Part shown: in pieces, positions 1 to 10,703 of the stretch
Layout: each line of letters opens with the position of its first letter
Position numbering within the stretch: position 1 is the first letter of the stretch
Source: Serratia marcescens subsp. marcescens ATCC 13880
GTDB lineage: Bacteria > Pseudomonadota > Gammaproteobacteria > Enterobacterales > Enterobacteriaceae
Assembly (NCBI RefSeq): GCF_017299535.1
Contig: NZ_CP071238.1
Coordinates: 372,001-436,000 of the forward strand
Length of the DNA stretch: 64,000 nucleotides
Direction of reading: 5' to 3'
Program-made: the position numbers and the translations under genes
Notes under the pieces: model-generated
What the model was told of the DNA's origin: nothing
The model's database searches: none
Seen by the model: only the letters and a program-made list of their open reading frames with translations

Positions 1-22
1 AGGGCTTACGTTGAGTTGTCAT
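1..22 (-). CDS. frdC: Fumarate reductase membrane anchor subunit C, N-terminal fragment
   Basis: Only the first seven codons lie in the window (MTTQRKP), running off the left edge. E. coli FrdC begins almost identically (MTTKRKP). The start codon lies 14 bases downstream of the frdB stop on the same strand, as expected in a frdABCD operon. FrdC is one of two membrane anchors that carry the quinone site of the complex. The call rests on a short match plus strong operon context. Confidence 0.85.
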
Positions 23-36
23 GGCAATTTTCTCCC

Positions 37-771
37 TTATTGCGGCTTCAACATGGCGATCATGAAGTCTTTGGCGCTCTCCACCTTGCCTTGCTGGATA
101 GCGGCGGCGGGATCGACGTGTTTCGGACAGACTTCGGAGCAATAGCCGACGAAGGTGCAGCTCCAGACGCCGTTTTGGCCGTTGAGCTGCGGCATGCGCT
201 GTTTCTTGCCGTGGTCGCGGTTGTCCAGGTTATAGCGGTGCGCCAGCGTGATCGCCGCCGGGCCGATAAACTCGGGGTTGAGGCCGAACTGCGGGCACGC
301 CGCGTAGCACAGGCCGCAGTTGATGCAGCCGGAGAACTGGTGGTACTTGGCCATCTGCGCCGGGGTCTGCACGTTCGGGCCATCCTCCGGTTTGCGATCG
401 TTGCCGATGATGTACGGTTTGATCGCCTCCAGGCTTTCGATGAAGTGGGTCATGTCGACCACCAGATCGCGCTCGATCGGGAAGTTGCCCAGCGCTTCGA
501 CCTTCATGCCGCCGACGTAGTCGCGCAGGAAGGTTTTGCACGCCAACTTCGGCACGCGGTTGACCATCATGCCGCAGGAGCCGCAGATCGCCATGCGGCA
601 AGACCAGCGGTAGGAGAGATCCGGCGCCAGGTTATCCTTGATATAGCCTAGCGCATCGAGCAGCGAGGTCTGTTCGTCGTAAGGCACGGCGTAAGTGACG
701 AAATGCGGTTCGGCGTCGCTTTCCGGGTTATAGCGCATGACGTCGATCTTCAGGGTTTGCATCTCAGCCAT
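37..771 (-). CDS. frdB: Fumarate reductase iron-sulfur subunit
   Basis: This subunit passes electrons from menaquinol at the membrane anchors to the flavin of FrdA during anaerobic fumarate respiration. The 244-residue length is the family norm. Ligands are visible: Cys58, Cys63, Cys66 and Cys78 for the [2Fe-2S] cluster, the C149-x2-C152-x2-C155-x3-C159 set, and a last group in [13 protein letters not shown] for the [4Fe-4S] and [3Fe-4S] clusters. The start overlaps the end of frdA by 8 bases, which suggests translational coupling. It is followed by frdC. The identification is firm. Confidence 0.97.
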   Translation of the reverse strand: MAEMQTLKIDVMRYNPESDAEPHFVTYAVPYDEQTSLLDALGYIKDNLAPDLSYRWSCRMAICGSCGMMVNRVPKLACKTFLRDYVGGMKVEALGNFPIERDLVVDMTHFIESLEAIKPYIIGNDRKPEDGPNVQTPAQMAKYHQFSGCINCGLCYAACPQFGLNPEFIGPAAITLAHRYNLDNRDHGKKQRMPQLNGQNGVWSCTFVGYCSEVCPKHVDPAAAIQQGKVESAKDFMIAMLKPQ

Positions 772-2560
772 TTGCCTGCTCCTTATTCTTTTTCTCCTGC
801 GCTTCGGCTTCTGCGCCGTAGACGCGTTTGGCCGGCGGCAGCTTGGTGATTTTCACGTCGCTGTATTCGAGACGCGGCGCGCCCTGCGGGTTATGGAACG
901 CCAGCGTATGCTTGAGGAAGTTGACGTCGTCACGCTCGGTGCAGCCTTCGTCCAGGCGCTGATGGGCGCCGCGCGACTCTTTGCGGTTAAACGCGGAGTG
1001 CGCCATACATTCGGCGACGTCCAGGCCGTAGCCCAGCTCGATGGTGTACAGCAGATCGGTATTGAACACGCTGGAGTTGTCGGTGATGTTGACGCGTTTG
1101 AAGCGCTCTTTCAGCTCGGCCAGCTTATCGATGGTTTTTTGCATCAGCTCCGGCGTGCGGTAGATGCCGCAGCCTTCTTCCATCGACAGCCCCATTTCGT
1201 CGCGGATCTTCGCCCAGTTTTCGTTGCCTTCCTGCTTCATCAGGTTGCTCAGGCGGGTTTCGACGTCGCGGGTTTGCGCATCCAGCGCGCTGCCGTTGGC
1301 CGGCGCGGTTTCCAGCGCGCGGCGCGCCGCGTGCTCACCGGCGACGCGGCCGAACACCACCAGTTCCGCCAGCGAGTTGGAGCCGAGGCGGTTGGCGCCG
1401 TGCAGGCCGACGGAGGAGCACTCGCCGACCGCGAACAGCCCCTTGATGCGGGTTTCACAGTTCTGGTCGGTTTCAATGCCGCCCATGGTGTAGTGCGCGG
1501 TAGGGCGCACCGGGATCGGATCTTTCACCGGATCGACGCCGACGTAGGCCTTGGCCAGTTCGCAGATGAACGGCAGCCGCTCCAGCAGCTTTTTCTCGCC
1601 CAGGTGGCGCAGATCGAGGTAAACCACGTCGCCGCGCGGGGTGGCGATGGTGCGGCCTGCGCGCCATTCGTGCCAGAAAGCCTGCGACACCTTGTCGCGC
1701 GGGCCCAGCTCCATGTATTTGTTCTTCGGTTCGCCCAGCGGGGTTTCCGGGCCCATGCCGTAGTCTTGCAGGTAGCGGTAGCCATCCTTGTTCACCAGGA
1801 TGCCGCCTTCGCCGCGGCAGCCCTCGGTCATCAGGATGCCGGAACCGGGCAGGCCGGTCGGGTGATACTGCACGAACTCCATGTCGCGCAGCGGTACGCC
1901 GTGGTGGAACGCCATGCCCATGCCATCCCCGGTCACAATGCCGCCGTTGGTATTGTAGCGGTAAACGCGCCCGGCGCCGCCGGTGGCCATCACCACCGCG
2001 TTGGCGCGGATCTGCACGCGGGTGCCTTCCATCATGTTGAGCGCCACCAGGCCGCGCGCCTGGCCGTCATCCACCAGGATATCCAGCACGAAGTGCTCGT
2101 CGAAGCGTTGAATTTGCGGGTATTTCAGCGAGGTCTGGAACAGGGTGTGCAGCATGTGGAAGCCGGTCTTGTCGGCGGCGAACCAGGTGCGTTCGATCTT
2201 CATGCCGCCGAAGCGCCGCACGTTGACTGAGCCGTCCGGTTTGCGGCTCCACGGGCAGCCCCACTGCTCGAGCTGGGTCATCTCGCGCGGGCACTGATGC
2301 ACGAAGTGATCGACCACGTCCTGCTCGCACAGCCAGTCGCCGCCGGCGACGGTGTCGTGGAAGTGGTAGTCGAAGGTATCGTGATCCTGAGTGACGGCGG
2401 CGGAGCCTCCCTCGGCGGCGACCGTGTGGCTGCGCATCGGGTAGACCTTAGAGATCAGCGCGATTTTCAGTTGGGGATTGGCTTCCGCTGCGGCTATTGC
2501 TGCACGTAAACCAGCGCCCCCGGCCCCAATAATGGCAAGATCGGCGTTAAAGGTTTGCAC
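764..2560 (-). CDS. frdA: Fumarate reductase flavoprotein subunit
   Basis: Catalytic subunit that reduces fumarate to succinate on the cytoplasmic face of the membrane. The 598-residue protein has the N-terminal dinucleotide fold GAGGAG (residues 12–17). The SHTVAAEGG segment contains His45, which in the family carries the covalently bound FAD. The HPTG and EGCRGEGG motifs belong to the substrate region. The start codon is GTG, as in E. coli, preceded by GGAGG seven bases upstream; an ATG just before it is out of frame. It is the first gene of the frdABC(D) operon and is divergent from epmA. Confidence 0.97.
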   Translation of the reverse strand: MQTFNADLAIIGAGGAGLRAAIAAAEANPQLKIALISKVYPMRSHTVAAEGGSAAVTQDHDTFDYHFHDTVAGGDWLCEQDVVDHFVHQCPREMTQLEQWGCPWSRKPDGSVNVRRFGGMKIERTWFAADKTGFHMLHTLFQTSLKYPQIQRFDEHFVLDILVDDGQARGLVALNMMEGTRVQIRANAVVMATGGAGRVYRYNTNGGIVTGDGMGMAFHHGVPLRDMEFVQYHPTGLPGSGILMTEGCRGEGGILVNKDGYRYLQDYGMGPETPLGEPKNKYMELGPRDKVSQAFWHEWRAGRTIATPRGDVVYLDLRHLGEKKLLERLPFICELAKAYVGVDPVKDPIPVRPTAHYTMGGIETDQNCETRIKGLFAVGECSSVGLHGANRLGSNSLAELVVFGRVAGEHAARRALETAPANGSALDAQTRDVETRLSNLMKQEGNENWAKIRDEMGLSMEEGCGIYRTPELMQKTIDKLAELKERFKRVNITDNSSVFNTDLLYTIELGYGLDVAECMAHSAFNRKESRGAHQRLDEGCTERDDVNFLKHTLAFHNPQGAPRLEYSDVKITKLPPAKRVYGAEAEAQEKKNKEQANG

Positions 2561-2945
2561 TGCATTCCTCCAATGTTCTTGTTAAGAACGGCAAGTTAAA
2601 TATCTATGCTTAAAATTTAGCGAACTCTTCGGGTGCTAACTAATTGAACCGATTAATGTTGCTTAAAGGTTAAGGATAGATATCTCCCACCAATAATGGG
2701 GAATTAACTATACCTAAAGTTAAGTAGTCGAAATTTGATGTGATCGATTGTTTTGTCGATTAACGCTTGCCCAACAGGCTTGCCTGCCTTTTCGCGTGTT
2801 CGGCGTGCTTTACCCTTTTTAACGCGCTTTTGCCGCCCATTTGTCGGAAATTGGCGTTCTGGCCGGTTGCGCATCGTGAAGAATTTGTTTGGCTGCAAGG
2901 ATGCGAGTAGACTGCATCCCCTGTTTGATTTCGGAGTTAATTACC
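2561..2945. other. frdA–epmA divergent intergenic region
   Basis: About 385 bases separate the two divergent starts and must hold both promoters. The half next to frdA is AT-rich. The frdA Shine-Dalgarno (GGAGG on the minus strand) and the epmA Shine-Dalgarno (GGAG, about 2933) are visible. In E. coli frdA is controlled by FNR and NarL. I looked for a clear FNR palindrome here and did not find one I would defend. Short ORFs in this stretch show no family resemblance. Confidence 0.5.
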
Positions 2946-3923
2946 ATGAGCGAAACGGCAAGCTGGCAGCCTAGTGCACCCATCGCCAATTTGTTGAAAC
3001 GCGCAGCGATTCTGGCTGAGATCCGGCGTTTCTTCGCCGATCGTGGCGTGCTGGAAGTTGAGACGCCCACCATGAGCCAGGCGACGGTCACCGACGTTCA
3101 CCTGTTCCCGTTCGAGACGCGTTTCGTCGGGCCGGGGGCGGCAGAGGGCCTGACGCTATACATGATGACCAGCCCGGAATATCACATGAAGCGCCTGCTG
3201 GCGGCGGGCAGCGGCCCGATCTACCAAATGGGGCGCAGCTTCCGCAATGAAGAAGCCGGGCGGCATCACAACCCGGAATTCACCATGCTGGAGTGGTACC
3301 GTCCGCACTACGACATGTACCGCCTGATGAATGAGGTGGACGATCTGCTGCAACAGGTGCTGGACTGCGAGAGCGCGGAGACCCTGTCCTATCAGCAGGC
3401 GTTCCTGCGCCATCTGGACATCGATCCGCTGTCGGCGGAGAAGGCGCAACTGCGTGAAGCGGCGGCCAAACTCGATCTGAGCAACATCGCCGATACCGAA
3501 GAAGATCGCGATACGCTGCTGCAGCTGCTGTTCACCGTGGGCGTGGAACCGCATATCGGCCGTGAAAAGCCGGCGTTCGTTTACCACTTCCCGGCCAGCC
3601 AGGCGGCGTTGGCGGAGATCAGCACCGAAGACCACCGCGTGGCGGAGCGCTTCGAGGTGTATTTTAAGGGCATTGAGCTGGCGAACGGTTTCCGCGAGCT
3701 GACCGACGGCCGTGAACAACAGCAGCGCTTCGAGCAGGACAACCGCAAACGCGCGGAGCGCGGCCTGCCGCAGCAGCCGATCGATTACCGCCTGTTGGCG
3801 GCATTGCAGCACGGCATGCCGGAATGTTCCGGCGTGGCGCTGGGCGTGGATCGTCTGGTGATGCTGGCGTTGGGCGCCGAGAGCCTGAGCGAAGTCTTAG
3901 CCTTCCCGGTCGGGATCGCCTGA
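2946..3923 (+). CDS. epmA: EF-P (R)-beta-lysine ligase, LysRS paralog
   Basis: Attaches (R)-beta-lysine to the conserved lysine of elongation factor P, which helps ribosomes through polyproline stretches. The protein is a class II aminoacyl-tRNA synthetase core without an anticodon-binding domain. Motif 2 is visible as [19 protein letters not shown] and motif 3 as [14 protein letters not shown] near the C-terminus. A longer frame opens at 2889, but the ATG at 2946 has a GGAG site and gives 325 residues, the E. coli length. It is divergent from frdA. The partner genes efp and epmB are not in the window. Confidence 0.95.
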   Translation: MSETASWQPSAPIANLLKRAAILAEIRRFFADRGVLEVETPTMSQATVTDVHLFPFETRFVGPGAAEGLTLYMMTSPEYHMKRLLAAGSGPIYQMGRSFRNEEAGRHHNPEFTMLEWYRPHYDMYRLMNEVDDLLQQVLDCESAETLSYQQAFLRHLDIDPLSAEKAQLREAAAKLDLSNIADTEEDRDTLLQLLFTVGVEPHIGREKPAFVYHFPASQAALAEISTEDHRVAERFEVYFKGIELANGFRELTDGREQQQRFEQDNRKRAERGLPQQPIDYRLLAALQHGMPECSGVALGVDRLVMLALGAESLSEVLAFPVGIA

Positions 3924-3945
3924 CGTTTCAGGCGGTGAGAAAAGC

Positions 3946-3977
3946 AAAAAGGGTCGGCATTTGCCGGCCCTTTTTTT
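3946..3977 (+). terminator. Rho-independent terminator of epmA
   Basis: A GC-rich hairpin (GGGTCGGC / GCCGGCCC) with a short ATTT loop is followed by a run of seven T. Upstream A's pair with the T run, so it may also work for the convergent mscM, whose stop is at 3992. Confidence 0.85.
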
Positions 3978-3991
3978 ATTGCGGGAAACGC

Positions 3992-6900
3992 TTACAGCCC
4001 CCCGGCGTCACGCTTGGTGTTCGGCGCCGGCGTAGACGGAGGCGTGCGGCCGTTGTTGGTCAACCGCGACAGCGTCTCGGTGCGCACCTGGAACGGCGGG
4101 TACGGCAGCGTGATGCCGTGCTCGCGATAACCCGCCAGGATCAGCTGGTGGATCTCATGGCGCAGCGGCATGCGGTGGCCCATCTCGGCGGCGTAAATAC
4201 GCATCTCGAAGATCTGGATGCCCTGCTGCAGATCGACCAGGTAAACCTCCGGCGCCGGGTTATCCAGCACCAGCGAGCAGCGCTCGGCGGCGTTCATCAG
4301 GATCTTGGTCACTTCTTCGCTGTTGGCTTCGCCCGGCGCCGGTACGGTCAGCACCACGCGGGTTAGGGTATCCGACAGCGACCAGTTGACGAACTGTTCG
4401 GTGATGAACGCTTTGTTCGGCACGATGATCTCTTTGCGATCCCAGTCCGAAATGGTGGTGGCGCGGGTGTTGATCTTGGTGACGGTGCCGGTCAGGTTGC
4501 GGATCGTCACGGTGTCGCCGATGCGGATCGGTTTCTCGAACAGGATGATCAGGCCGGAGATGAAGTTGGAGAAGATCTCCTGCATGCCGAAGCCCAACCC
4601 CAGACTGAGCGCGGTAACCACCCACTGCAGTTTTGACCATTCGATGCCGATCCAGGCGAAGCTGAGCACCGCGCCGAACAGCAGCAGCAAGTACTTGGTG
4701 ATGGTGGTGATGGCGTAGCCGGTGCCCGGCGACAGATCCAGGTGCTGCAGCACCGCCAGCTCCAGCAGCGCCGGCAGGTTGCGCACCAGCTGCATGGTGA
4801 TGATCAGCACCAGAATGGCGATCAGCACCGCGCCGAGGGTGATCGGATGGGCGGTCTCCACGCCGTTGACCGTCGAAGTCACGTCCCACAGCGAAATGTT
4901 TTCCAGGAAGGCGAACGCGGAGTGGATCTCGGACCACAGCACGATCACCGACACCAGCGCGATCAGCGTCAGGATCGATCGCACCAGCCGCAGCGACTGG
5001 GCGCTGATGGTGTCCAGATCGAAGTCCGAATCGTCCGGATCGATGGCGCCTTCGGTGCTGTTCGGGGTGTGCGAGGTTTCGTCTTCGCCGCGGGCACGCT
5101 GGGCCAGGATGTCGGCGCGGCGCTGTTTGGCGCGATCGAAAGCGATGCGCCGCCGTTGGATCAGCATCCAGCGGCGGATGATGTGGTAGATGACCAGCAG
5201 CAGGAACCAGATCGCCACCGAGGTTTCCAGGCGCGCCAACAGCGCCTGCGCGGTGGTGAGGTAACCGACGGTCGACGCCAGCGCCGCCAGCAGCGGCGCC
5301 GACAGCAACAGCCCCCAGAAGGCGCTGTTGAGCATGTTGTCGCCGGAGCCGTTTTTATCCAGATACAGCGGAATGCCGGCGCGTTTCAGGCTGTGGGTGA
5401 CCAGCGCCAGCGCCAGACACAGCAGGATAAAGCACAGCCGCCCCAGGGTGTTGGCGAACTCGCGTTCTTTCAGGCTATCGAAGGTGATCAGCGCCATGAT
5501 CAGCGGCACGATCAGCCAGATCGACATCTTGTAGTAGCGCATGGCGCGCGAAACCTGCTTCGCCGGCCAGCGGAAGTGCACGATGAACAGCCCCTGCGGG
5601 TGGGCGAAGGCGGCGCAGATCATGCAGATCCACAGGATCGGCAGCGTGGCGGTCACCCCTTTGCCGATCGCTTCCGCCACCGGGTAGTTCCAGGCGCTCT
5701 GCAGGCCATAACCGAGGGCGGCCCACAGCACCGGCAGCGGCATCGCCACCAGAATCGACCAGAATACGGTGCGCACCGTCAGGAAGAATTCGTCCTGCGT
5801 CACCTTGCCGACGCGGCTGCTGGCGCGCTCGAGGAAGGCGTGATAGTGCTTGCGCGAACTGATGCTGAAAATCACCAGCAGCAGGGCGCCGAAGATCGGG
5901 ATCAGCGTTTCGCGGCTGGTCACCATCATCATGAAGGCGCCACCGAGCTGCGACAGCGTGTCCAGCGACAGGACGCGGGTCAGATCGTGCGCCACGTTGA
6001 GCGGATAAGAGAAGTTGATCGGATTGACGTCCGGCACCCAGAACAGATAGCGGTGGGTGGCGTCGCGGATCTCGTTCAACGCTTCGATCAGCTGGGTGTT
6101 GGCCACCTTCAGCTTGGTCAGCTCGAGGATTTGGGTGTCGCAACCGGACAGCAACGAGTTGAGCAGTTCGCGCTGGGTGCGCAGCTGGGCATCGACGATG
6201 CGCTGCTCCTGGTTGGTCAGCGCGCTGCCGTCGTCGCGCTTGAATTCGCGCTGCGACAGTTTTTCCAGCTGGTTTTCAAACTGCAGGCGCTGCACGCGCA
6301 GCTGGGCCATGTCGCCGTCCAGCTGTTGCGGCTTGGGCATTTCCGGCAGTGTCGCCACCTGGGCGCGCAGGGTTTCCCCCAGCGCCGACGACGAGCCGAG
6401 CCATTGGGCCTGTTCGATGATGGTGCTCAGCGCCTGGCGCACCTGCAGCGTCTGCGCCGCCGCCTGCCGCTGCTGCGACGAAATCAGATCCATGCGCTGC
6501 GCCTGGCTGTTCAGCGCGGCGGACAGTTCGCGGTTGATCTGCAGCTGCTGGCTGATGCTTCTTGGCAAATCGCCGTTCTGCTCGGCCAACTGCTCGGTTT
6601 TTTCCAGCGCCAGCTCCGCTTCGCGTTGGCGTTGGGCGTTGAGGTTGTTGCGCAGCGCCTGCAGCTGAACGTCTATTTTCTCGTGGCGCTTTTTATAGAC
6701 CTCGGCGCGCATGCGCGCCAGCTCCTGACGGTTGTTGGCCGACAGCTGCGCCAGCTCCAGCTCGTCCACTTTGGCTTTGCGCGCCGCGGCTTCGGCCTGC
6801 AGCAGGGCCAGGGCGGCCTGCGCATACGGCGTGGTTGGGTTGGCGGGCTGCGCCTGCAGGCGGCGCTGCACTTCCGTCAGCGCACGGCGGGCGTCGGTCT

Positions 6901-7339
6901 GCTGCTGCGGCAGCTGGCCGAGCGAATCGCTGATTTCCCGCGTGCGATCCTGCTCTTGCTGCAGCAGGCGCGCCTGTTCCAGCAGCAGGCTGCTGGTTTG
7001 CAGGATCTGCTGTTCCAGCTCGGCGGCCGGCAGATCGTCGCCGTTCGGCAGGATCTTGTTGCTTTCCAGCACCAATTGACGGCGCAGTTCCTGCGTCATC
7101 TTCGGGAAATCGTCGATCACTCTCTGATACTGCTCGGAGCGAGTCTGCGACTCTTTGCGCTCCGTCAGCCAGTTGAGGGCGCTTTGCAGCGCCTCGGTGG
7201 TTTCCGCCTGATTCGGCGCGTTTTTGCTGCTTTCCGCCTGCTTCAGCTCCTGTTTGAGCTGGGTCTCGGTCGGCACGGGGGCGGCCAGCGCCGGTTGCCA
7301 CAGCAGGCAACCGAGCAAAAGCGTGATGAAAAGGCGCAC
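3992..7339 (-). CDS. mscM: Miniconductance mechanosensitive channel MscM
   Basis: Large MscS-family channel of the inner membrane that opens under membrane tension and protects against osmotic downshock. The frame opens upstream at 7408, but the GTG at 7339 follows an AGGAA site and begins a signal peptide (about residues 1–19, ending ALA). It gives 1115 residues against 1107 in E. coli. After the signal comes a long Gln/Glu-rich coiled-coil periplasmic region (about 30–470). Many membrane segments follow, then a C-terminal MscS core with LSLGLGFGMQEIFSNFISGL. It lies 13 bases after psd on the same strand, the usual psd–mscM pair. Confidence 0.93.
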   Translation of the reverse strand: MRLFITLLLGCLLWQPALAAPVPTETQLKQELKQAESSKNAPNQAETTEALQSALNWLTERKESQTRSEQYQRVIDDFPKMTQELRRQLVLESNKILPNGDDLPAAELEQQILQTSSLLLEQARLLQQEQDRTREISDSLGQLPQQQTDARRALTEVQRRLQAQPANPTTPYAQAALALLQAEAAARKAKVDELELAQLSANNRQELARMRAEVYKKRHEKIDVQLQALRNNLNAQRQREAELALEKTEQLAEQNGDLPRSISQQLQINRELSAALNSQAQRMDLISSQQRQAAAQTLQVRQALSTIIEQAQWLGSSSALGETLRAQVATLPEMPKPQQLDGDMAQLRVQRLQFENQLEKLSQREFKRDDGSALTNQEQRIVDAQLRTQRELLNSLLSGCDTQILELTKLKVANTQLIEALNEIRDATHRYLFWVPDVNPINFSYPLNVAHDLTRVLSLDTLSQLGGAFMMMVTSRETLIPIFGALLLVIFSISSRKHYHAFLERASSRVGKVTQDEFFLTVRTVFWSILVAMPLPVLWAALGYGLQSAWNYPVAEAIGKGVTATLPILWICMICAAFAHPQGLFIVHFRWPAKQVSRAMRYYKMSIWLIVPLIMALITFDSLKEREFANTLGRLCFILLCLALALVTHSLKRAGIPLYLDKNGSGDNMLNSAFWGLLLSAPLLAALASTVGYLTTAQALLARLETSVAIWFLLLVIYHIIRRWMLIQRRRIAFDRAKQRRADILAQRARGEDETSHTPNSTEGAIDPDDSDFDLDTISAQSLRLVRSILTLIALVSVIVLWSEIHSAFAFLENISLWDVTSTVNGVETAHPITLGAVLIAILVLIITMQLVRNLPALLELAVLQHLDLSPGTGYAITTITKYLLLLFGAVLSFAWIGIEWSKLQWVVTALSLGLGFGMQEIFSNFISGLIILFEKPIRIGDTVTIRNLTGTVTKINTRATTISDWDRKEIIVPNKAFITEQFVNWSLSDTLTRVVLTVPAPGEANSEEVTKILMNAAERCSLVLDNPAPEVYLVDLQQGIQIFEMRIYAAEMGHRMPLRHEIHQLILAGYREHGITLPYPPFQVRTETLSRLTNNGRTPPSTPAPNTKRDAGGL

Positions 7340-7352
7340 GGCGTCGATTCCT

Positions 7353-8246
7353 TTAGATCGGGGTCTGTGGTGTTTCAGCGGCGGCCGGGATTTCGGCGAA
7401 GGCTTCACCCATGCGGGTGACGGTGCCGTTATGCAGCTGCGGCGCGAACTGCACGCTGCCTGCGGTAAACAGGTTGATCACCGTGGAGCCGAGTTTGAAA
7501 CGGCCCATTTCGGCGCCTTTTTCCAGCGCGATGGCGCCTTCTTCGCCGGCGGCCGGGTAGGTCCAGCGTTTGATGATGCCTTCGCGCGGCGGCGTGACGG
7601 TGCCGGCCCAGACGGTTTCGATGCTGCCGACGATGGTGGCGCCGACCAGGATTTGCACCATCGGCCCGATGTCAGTGTCGAAGACGCAGATCACGCGCTC
7701 GTTGCGAGCGAACAGGTTAGGCACGTTGGCGGCGGTGAGCGGGTTGACCGAGAACAGATCGCCCGGCACATAGATCATTTCGCGCAGTACGCCGGCGCAC
7801 GGCATGTGTACGCGGTGATAGTCGCGCGGCGCCAGGTAGGTAGTGGCGAACAGGCCGTTGCGGAACGGCTCGGCCAACAGGTAGTTGCCGGCCAGCAGCG
7901 CTTCCAGGCTGTAGTGGTGGCCTTTGGCCTGGAAGATTTGGTCCTCGCGGATCGGGCCGAGCTGGCTGATGGCGCCATCGGCAGGCAGCGCCAGCCAGTT
8001 GGCGTCGGCGATGATCGGGCGCGCGCCATCGCGCAGCGGGCGCACGAAGAAGTCGTTGAAGGTGGCGTAAGACGCCAGGTCCGGGTTTTGCGCTTCCTGC
8101 ATGTCCACGCGGTAGTAGCGGGCGAAGGTTTTGACCACCAGTTGGGTCAGCCAGCCGGCCCGTTTGTCGGCGCCCCAGCCCGCCAGGCGGGTCAGCGCCA
8201 GCTTCGGCAGCCAATATTGCAGTTTAATCTTGATGCTATCCAGCAC
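7353..8246 (-). CDS. psd: Phosphatidylserine decarboxylase proenzyme
   Basis: Makes phosphatidylethanolamine from phosphatidylserine at the inner membrane. The proenzyme cleaves itself at the conserved LGST motif, visible near the C-terminus as [11 protein letters not shown]. The serine becomes the pyruvoyl cofactor, splitting the protein into beta and alpha chains. The frame opens at 8306, but the GTG at 8246 follows a GAGG site and aligns with the start of E. coli Psd; it gives 297 residues. The C-terminal tail is shorter than that of E. coli (322 residues). It sits between rsgA and mscM on the same strand. Confidence 0.95.
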   Translation of the reverse strand: MLDSIKIKLQYWLPKLALTRLAGWGADKRAGWLTQLVVKTFARYYRVDMQEAQNPDLASYATFNDFFVRPLRDGARPIIADANWLALPADGAISQLGPIREDQIFQAKGHHYSLEALLAGNYLLAEPFRNGLFATTYLAPRDYHRVHMPCAGVLREMIYVPGDLFSVNPLTAANVPNLFARNERVICVFDTDIGPMVQILVGATIVGSIETVWAGTVTPPREGIIKRWTYPAAGEEGAIALEKGAEMGRFKLGSTVINLFTAGSVQFAPQLHNGTVTRMGEAFAEIPAAAETPQTPI

Positions 8247-8322
8247 GTTAACCTCGTGAATCAGGGTAAAGGGCGCGCATTGTAACGAGGGCCTCGCCGT
8301 CGTCAATGCTCGCCCGTCAGTG

Positions 8323-9372
8323 TCAGTCTGCGGCGTCCGTGAAGTTCTTGCGAACCTTCACCTGAGCCATGCTTTCCAGAATGCGGTGGTAATTGTCGAA
8401 ACGCTCTTCCGCGATGTCGCCTTTCTCCATCGCCGCGCGGATGGCGCAGCCGGGATCGGTATCGTGGCGGCAGTCGCGGAATTTGCAACCGCCTAAATAA
8501 TCACGGAATTCGACAAAGCCGCGGGTGATTTGTTCCGGCTCCAGGTGCCACAGGCCAAACTCGCGCACTCCGGGGGAGTCGATCACGTCGCCGCCATGCT
8601 GGAAGTGGTACAGCCGCGCGGCGGTGGTGGTATGTTGCCCGAGGCCCGATACGTCGGAAACCTGATTTACCAGAATTTGCTCTTCAGACGGCGGCAACAG
8701 CGCGTTCAGCAGGCTGGATTTGCCTACCCCCGACTGGCCGGCGAAGATGCTGATGCGCCCGGCCAGCGCCTGTTCGAATTCCGCCATGCCTTCCCGCGTC
8801 TGGCTGGAGACTTCCAGCACCCGGTAGCCAATCTTGCGATAGATATCCATCATGCCGTCGACCAGCTTGCGCGCTTCGGCGTCCAGCAGGTCAATTTTGT
8901 TGAGCACGATCAGCGGCTCGACTTCGAGCGTTTCGCAGGCCACCAGATAGCGGTCGATGATGTTCAGCGACAGCTCGGGCAGGATCGCCGACACGATGAC
9001 GATCTGATTGATATTGGCGGCGATCGGCTTCACGCCGTCGTAGAAGTCCGGGCGCGTCAGCACCGAGGTGCGCTCGTGCACCGCTTCCACAATGCCCTTC
9101 ACCCCTTCATGGGCGCCCAGGCCGGGGCGCCACACCACGCGATCGCCGGTGACCAGCGAACGCAGCGTGCGGCGGATGTTGCAGCGGTGCTGAGTGCCAT
9201 CCGGCGCCTCAACGTCGGCGTGCATGCCGAAACGGCTGATGACGACGCCTTCCTGCGGCTCGCCCAGCTGGGAATCATCCGGTTCCGGTTTGTTATCGGC
9301 GCGCTTCAGACGGCGCTGATGGTTCGCCTGCACGCGGCGTTGCTGACCTTTGGACAGTTTGTTCTTACTCAC
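8323..9372 (-). CDS. rsgA: Ribosome small-subunit biogenesis GTPase RsgA
   Basis: Circularly permuted GTPase that checks the 30S decoding centre late in ribosome maturation. The N-terminal part has an OB fold. The G motifs come in permuted order: G4 NKID (about residue 158), G1 GQSGVGKSS (about 211) and G3 DSPG. A zinc-binding segment follows ([14 protein letters not shown]). The length of 349 residues matches E. coli RsgA (350). It is divergent from orn and upstream of psd on the same strand, as in E. coli. Confidence 0.97.
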   Translation of the reverse strand: MSKNKLSKGQQRRVQANHQRRLKRADNKPEPDDSQLGEPQEGVVISRFGMHADVEAPDGTQHRCNIRRTLRSLVTGDRVVWRPGLGAHEGVKGIVEAVHERTSVLTRPDFYDGVKPIAANINQIVIVSAILPELSLNIIDRYLVACETLEVEPLIVLNKIDLLDAEARKLVDGMMDIYRKIGYRVLEVSSQTREGMAEFEQALAGRISIFAGQSGVGKSSLLNALLPPSEEQILVNQVSDVSGLGQHTTTAARLYHFQHGGDVIDSPGVREFGLWHLEPEQITRGFVEFRDYLGGCKFRDCRHDTDPGCAIRAAMEKGDIAEERFDNYHRILESMAQVKVRKNFTDAAD

Positions 9373-9617
9373 TGCGCCTCACTTGAATCGGTTTTATACC
9401 TTTACGTATACGCACAGCTGCGGCGAGGGACTAGCCCCGGGCGCAGCCTTGAACCCGTCAGGGTATATGTCGCCCAAGGCGACCAAAAAGACTATGATAC
9501 ACGCTATTTTATATTAAATAACCGTTGTTAGCCGCCGGCTGCGGCGCGTTGCCACCGGCGGCGCCCGTCGTTTCGTCCGCACAGCGTTTTTCTCTCGGCT
9601 TTTAGGCAGGAAACATC

Positions 9618-10163
9618 ATGACAGGAAACGAAAATAACCTGATTTGGATCGATTTGGAGATGACCGGGCTGGATCCCGAGCGTGACCGCATTATTGAGAT
9701 CGCCACGCTGGTCACCGACGCCAATCTGAACATCCTGGCGGAAGGGCCGGTGATCGCCGTGCACCAATCCGACGAGCAGCTGGCCTTGATGGACGAGTGG
9801 AACGTGCGCACCCATACCGGCAGCGGGCTGGTGGAGCGGGTGAAAGCCAGCCGCCAGGACGATCGCGCCGCCGAGCTGGAAACCATCGCCTTCCTGCAGC
9901 AATGGGTGCCGGCCGGCAAATCGCCGATTTGCGGCAACAGCGTGGGCCAGGATCGCCGTTTCCTGTTCCGCTATATGCCCGAGCTGGAGGCCTACTTCCA
10001 TTACCGCTATCTGGACGTCAGCACGCTGAAGGAACTGGCGCGCCGTTGGAAGCCGGAAATTCTCGGCGGCTTTAAGAAGCAGGGCACCCATCAGGCGCTG
10101 GATGACATCCGCGAATCGGTGGCCGAACTGGCTTATTACCGCGAACATTTCATTCAGCTTTAA
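9618..10163 (+). CDS. orn: Oligoribonuclease
   Basis: 3'-to-5' exoribonuclease that finishes RNA decay by degrading di- and short oligonucleotides; it is essential in many gammaproteobacteria. DEDDh-family residues are visible: [10 protein letters not shown] near the start and HQALDDI near the end. The 181-residue length is the family norm. It is divergent from rsgA and followed by the tRNA-Gly cluster. A GC-rich hairpin just after the stop (about 10173–10187) followed by A's may be a weak 3' structure. Confidence 0.97.
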   Translation: MTGNENNLIWIDLEMTGLDPERDRIIEIATLVTDANLNILAEGPVIAVHQSDEQLALMDEWNVRTHTGSGLVERVKASRQDDRAAELETIAFLQQWVPAGKSPICGNSVGQDRRFLFRYMPELEAYFHYRYLDVSTLKELARRWKPEILGGFKKQGTHQALDDIRESVAELAYYREHFIQL

Positions 10164-10274
10164 GGTGATGGCGGCCCCTGCGGGGAAAAAACGGCGTTTT
10201 TAGCCGCTTAATTCGCCAATCTGGCGCTTTAATCGGCAATCAAACAAAAATCGCGTTTTTTTGCTTTCAGGGGC

Positions 10275-10302
10275 TTGCGGCAAAAAGGATTTCTCGTATA
10301 AT
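10275..10302 (+). promoter_or_regulatory. Strong stable-RNA promoter of the tRNA-Gly operon
   Basis: A -35 hexamer TTGCGG and a perfect -10 TATAAT are separated by 16 bases. They are followed by a GC-rich discriminator (GCGCACC), the hallmark of stringently controlled stable RNA promoters. The first tRNA begins about 50 bases further on. Confidence 0.8.
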
Positions 10303-10355
10303 GCGCACCCCGTACCGATGAAGAATTTCGTAACGTTCCACCATCGATACGCCGG

Positions 10356-10431
<76 letters not shown>

Positions 10432-10497
10432 AATTCAACAATGTCGCGATGCGGCATGATGAATAAATAAAGCAGTATCAAGCAGTACCTATGCGAC

Positions 10498-10573
10498 GCG
10501 GGAATAGCTCAGTTGGTAGAGCGCAACCTTGCCAAGGTTGAGGTCGCGAGTTCGAGCCTCGTTTCCCGCTCCA
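10498..10573 (+). tRNA. glyX: tRNA-Gly(GCC), copy 2, variant
   Basis: A second 76-base tRNA-Gly with anticodon GCC and encoded CCA. It differs from copies 1 and 3 at five positions. Two of these are a compensated pair in the anticodon stem (28–42 is A–U instead of G–C). The others are G26 for A26, A44 for G44, and C60 for T60. Pairing is kept, so it should be functional. Confidence 0.96.
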
Positions 10574-10627
10574 AAAATTCAAAGGTCACGCCAGTGTTTG
10601 GTGACCGGATGCCAAAAGCATCTCTAT

Positions 10628-10703
<76 letters not shown>

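Noticed and set aside
2561..2760. FNR site for the frd operon
   Set aside because: Expected from E. coli, but the best candidates have several mismatches to TTGAT-N4-ATCAA.
4742..7420. 892-codon open frame opposite mscM
   Set aside because: It is rich in His, Gln and Arg with no recognisable domain, and lies entirely opposite a well-identified gene. High GC at third positions opens such antisense frames.
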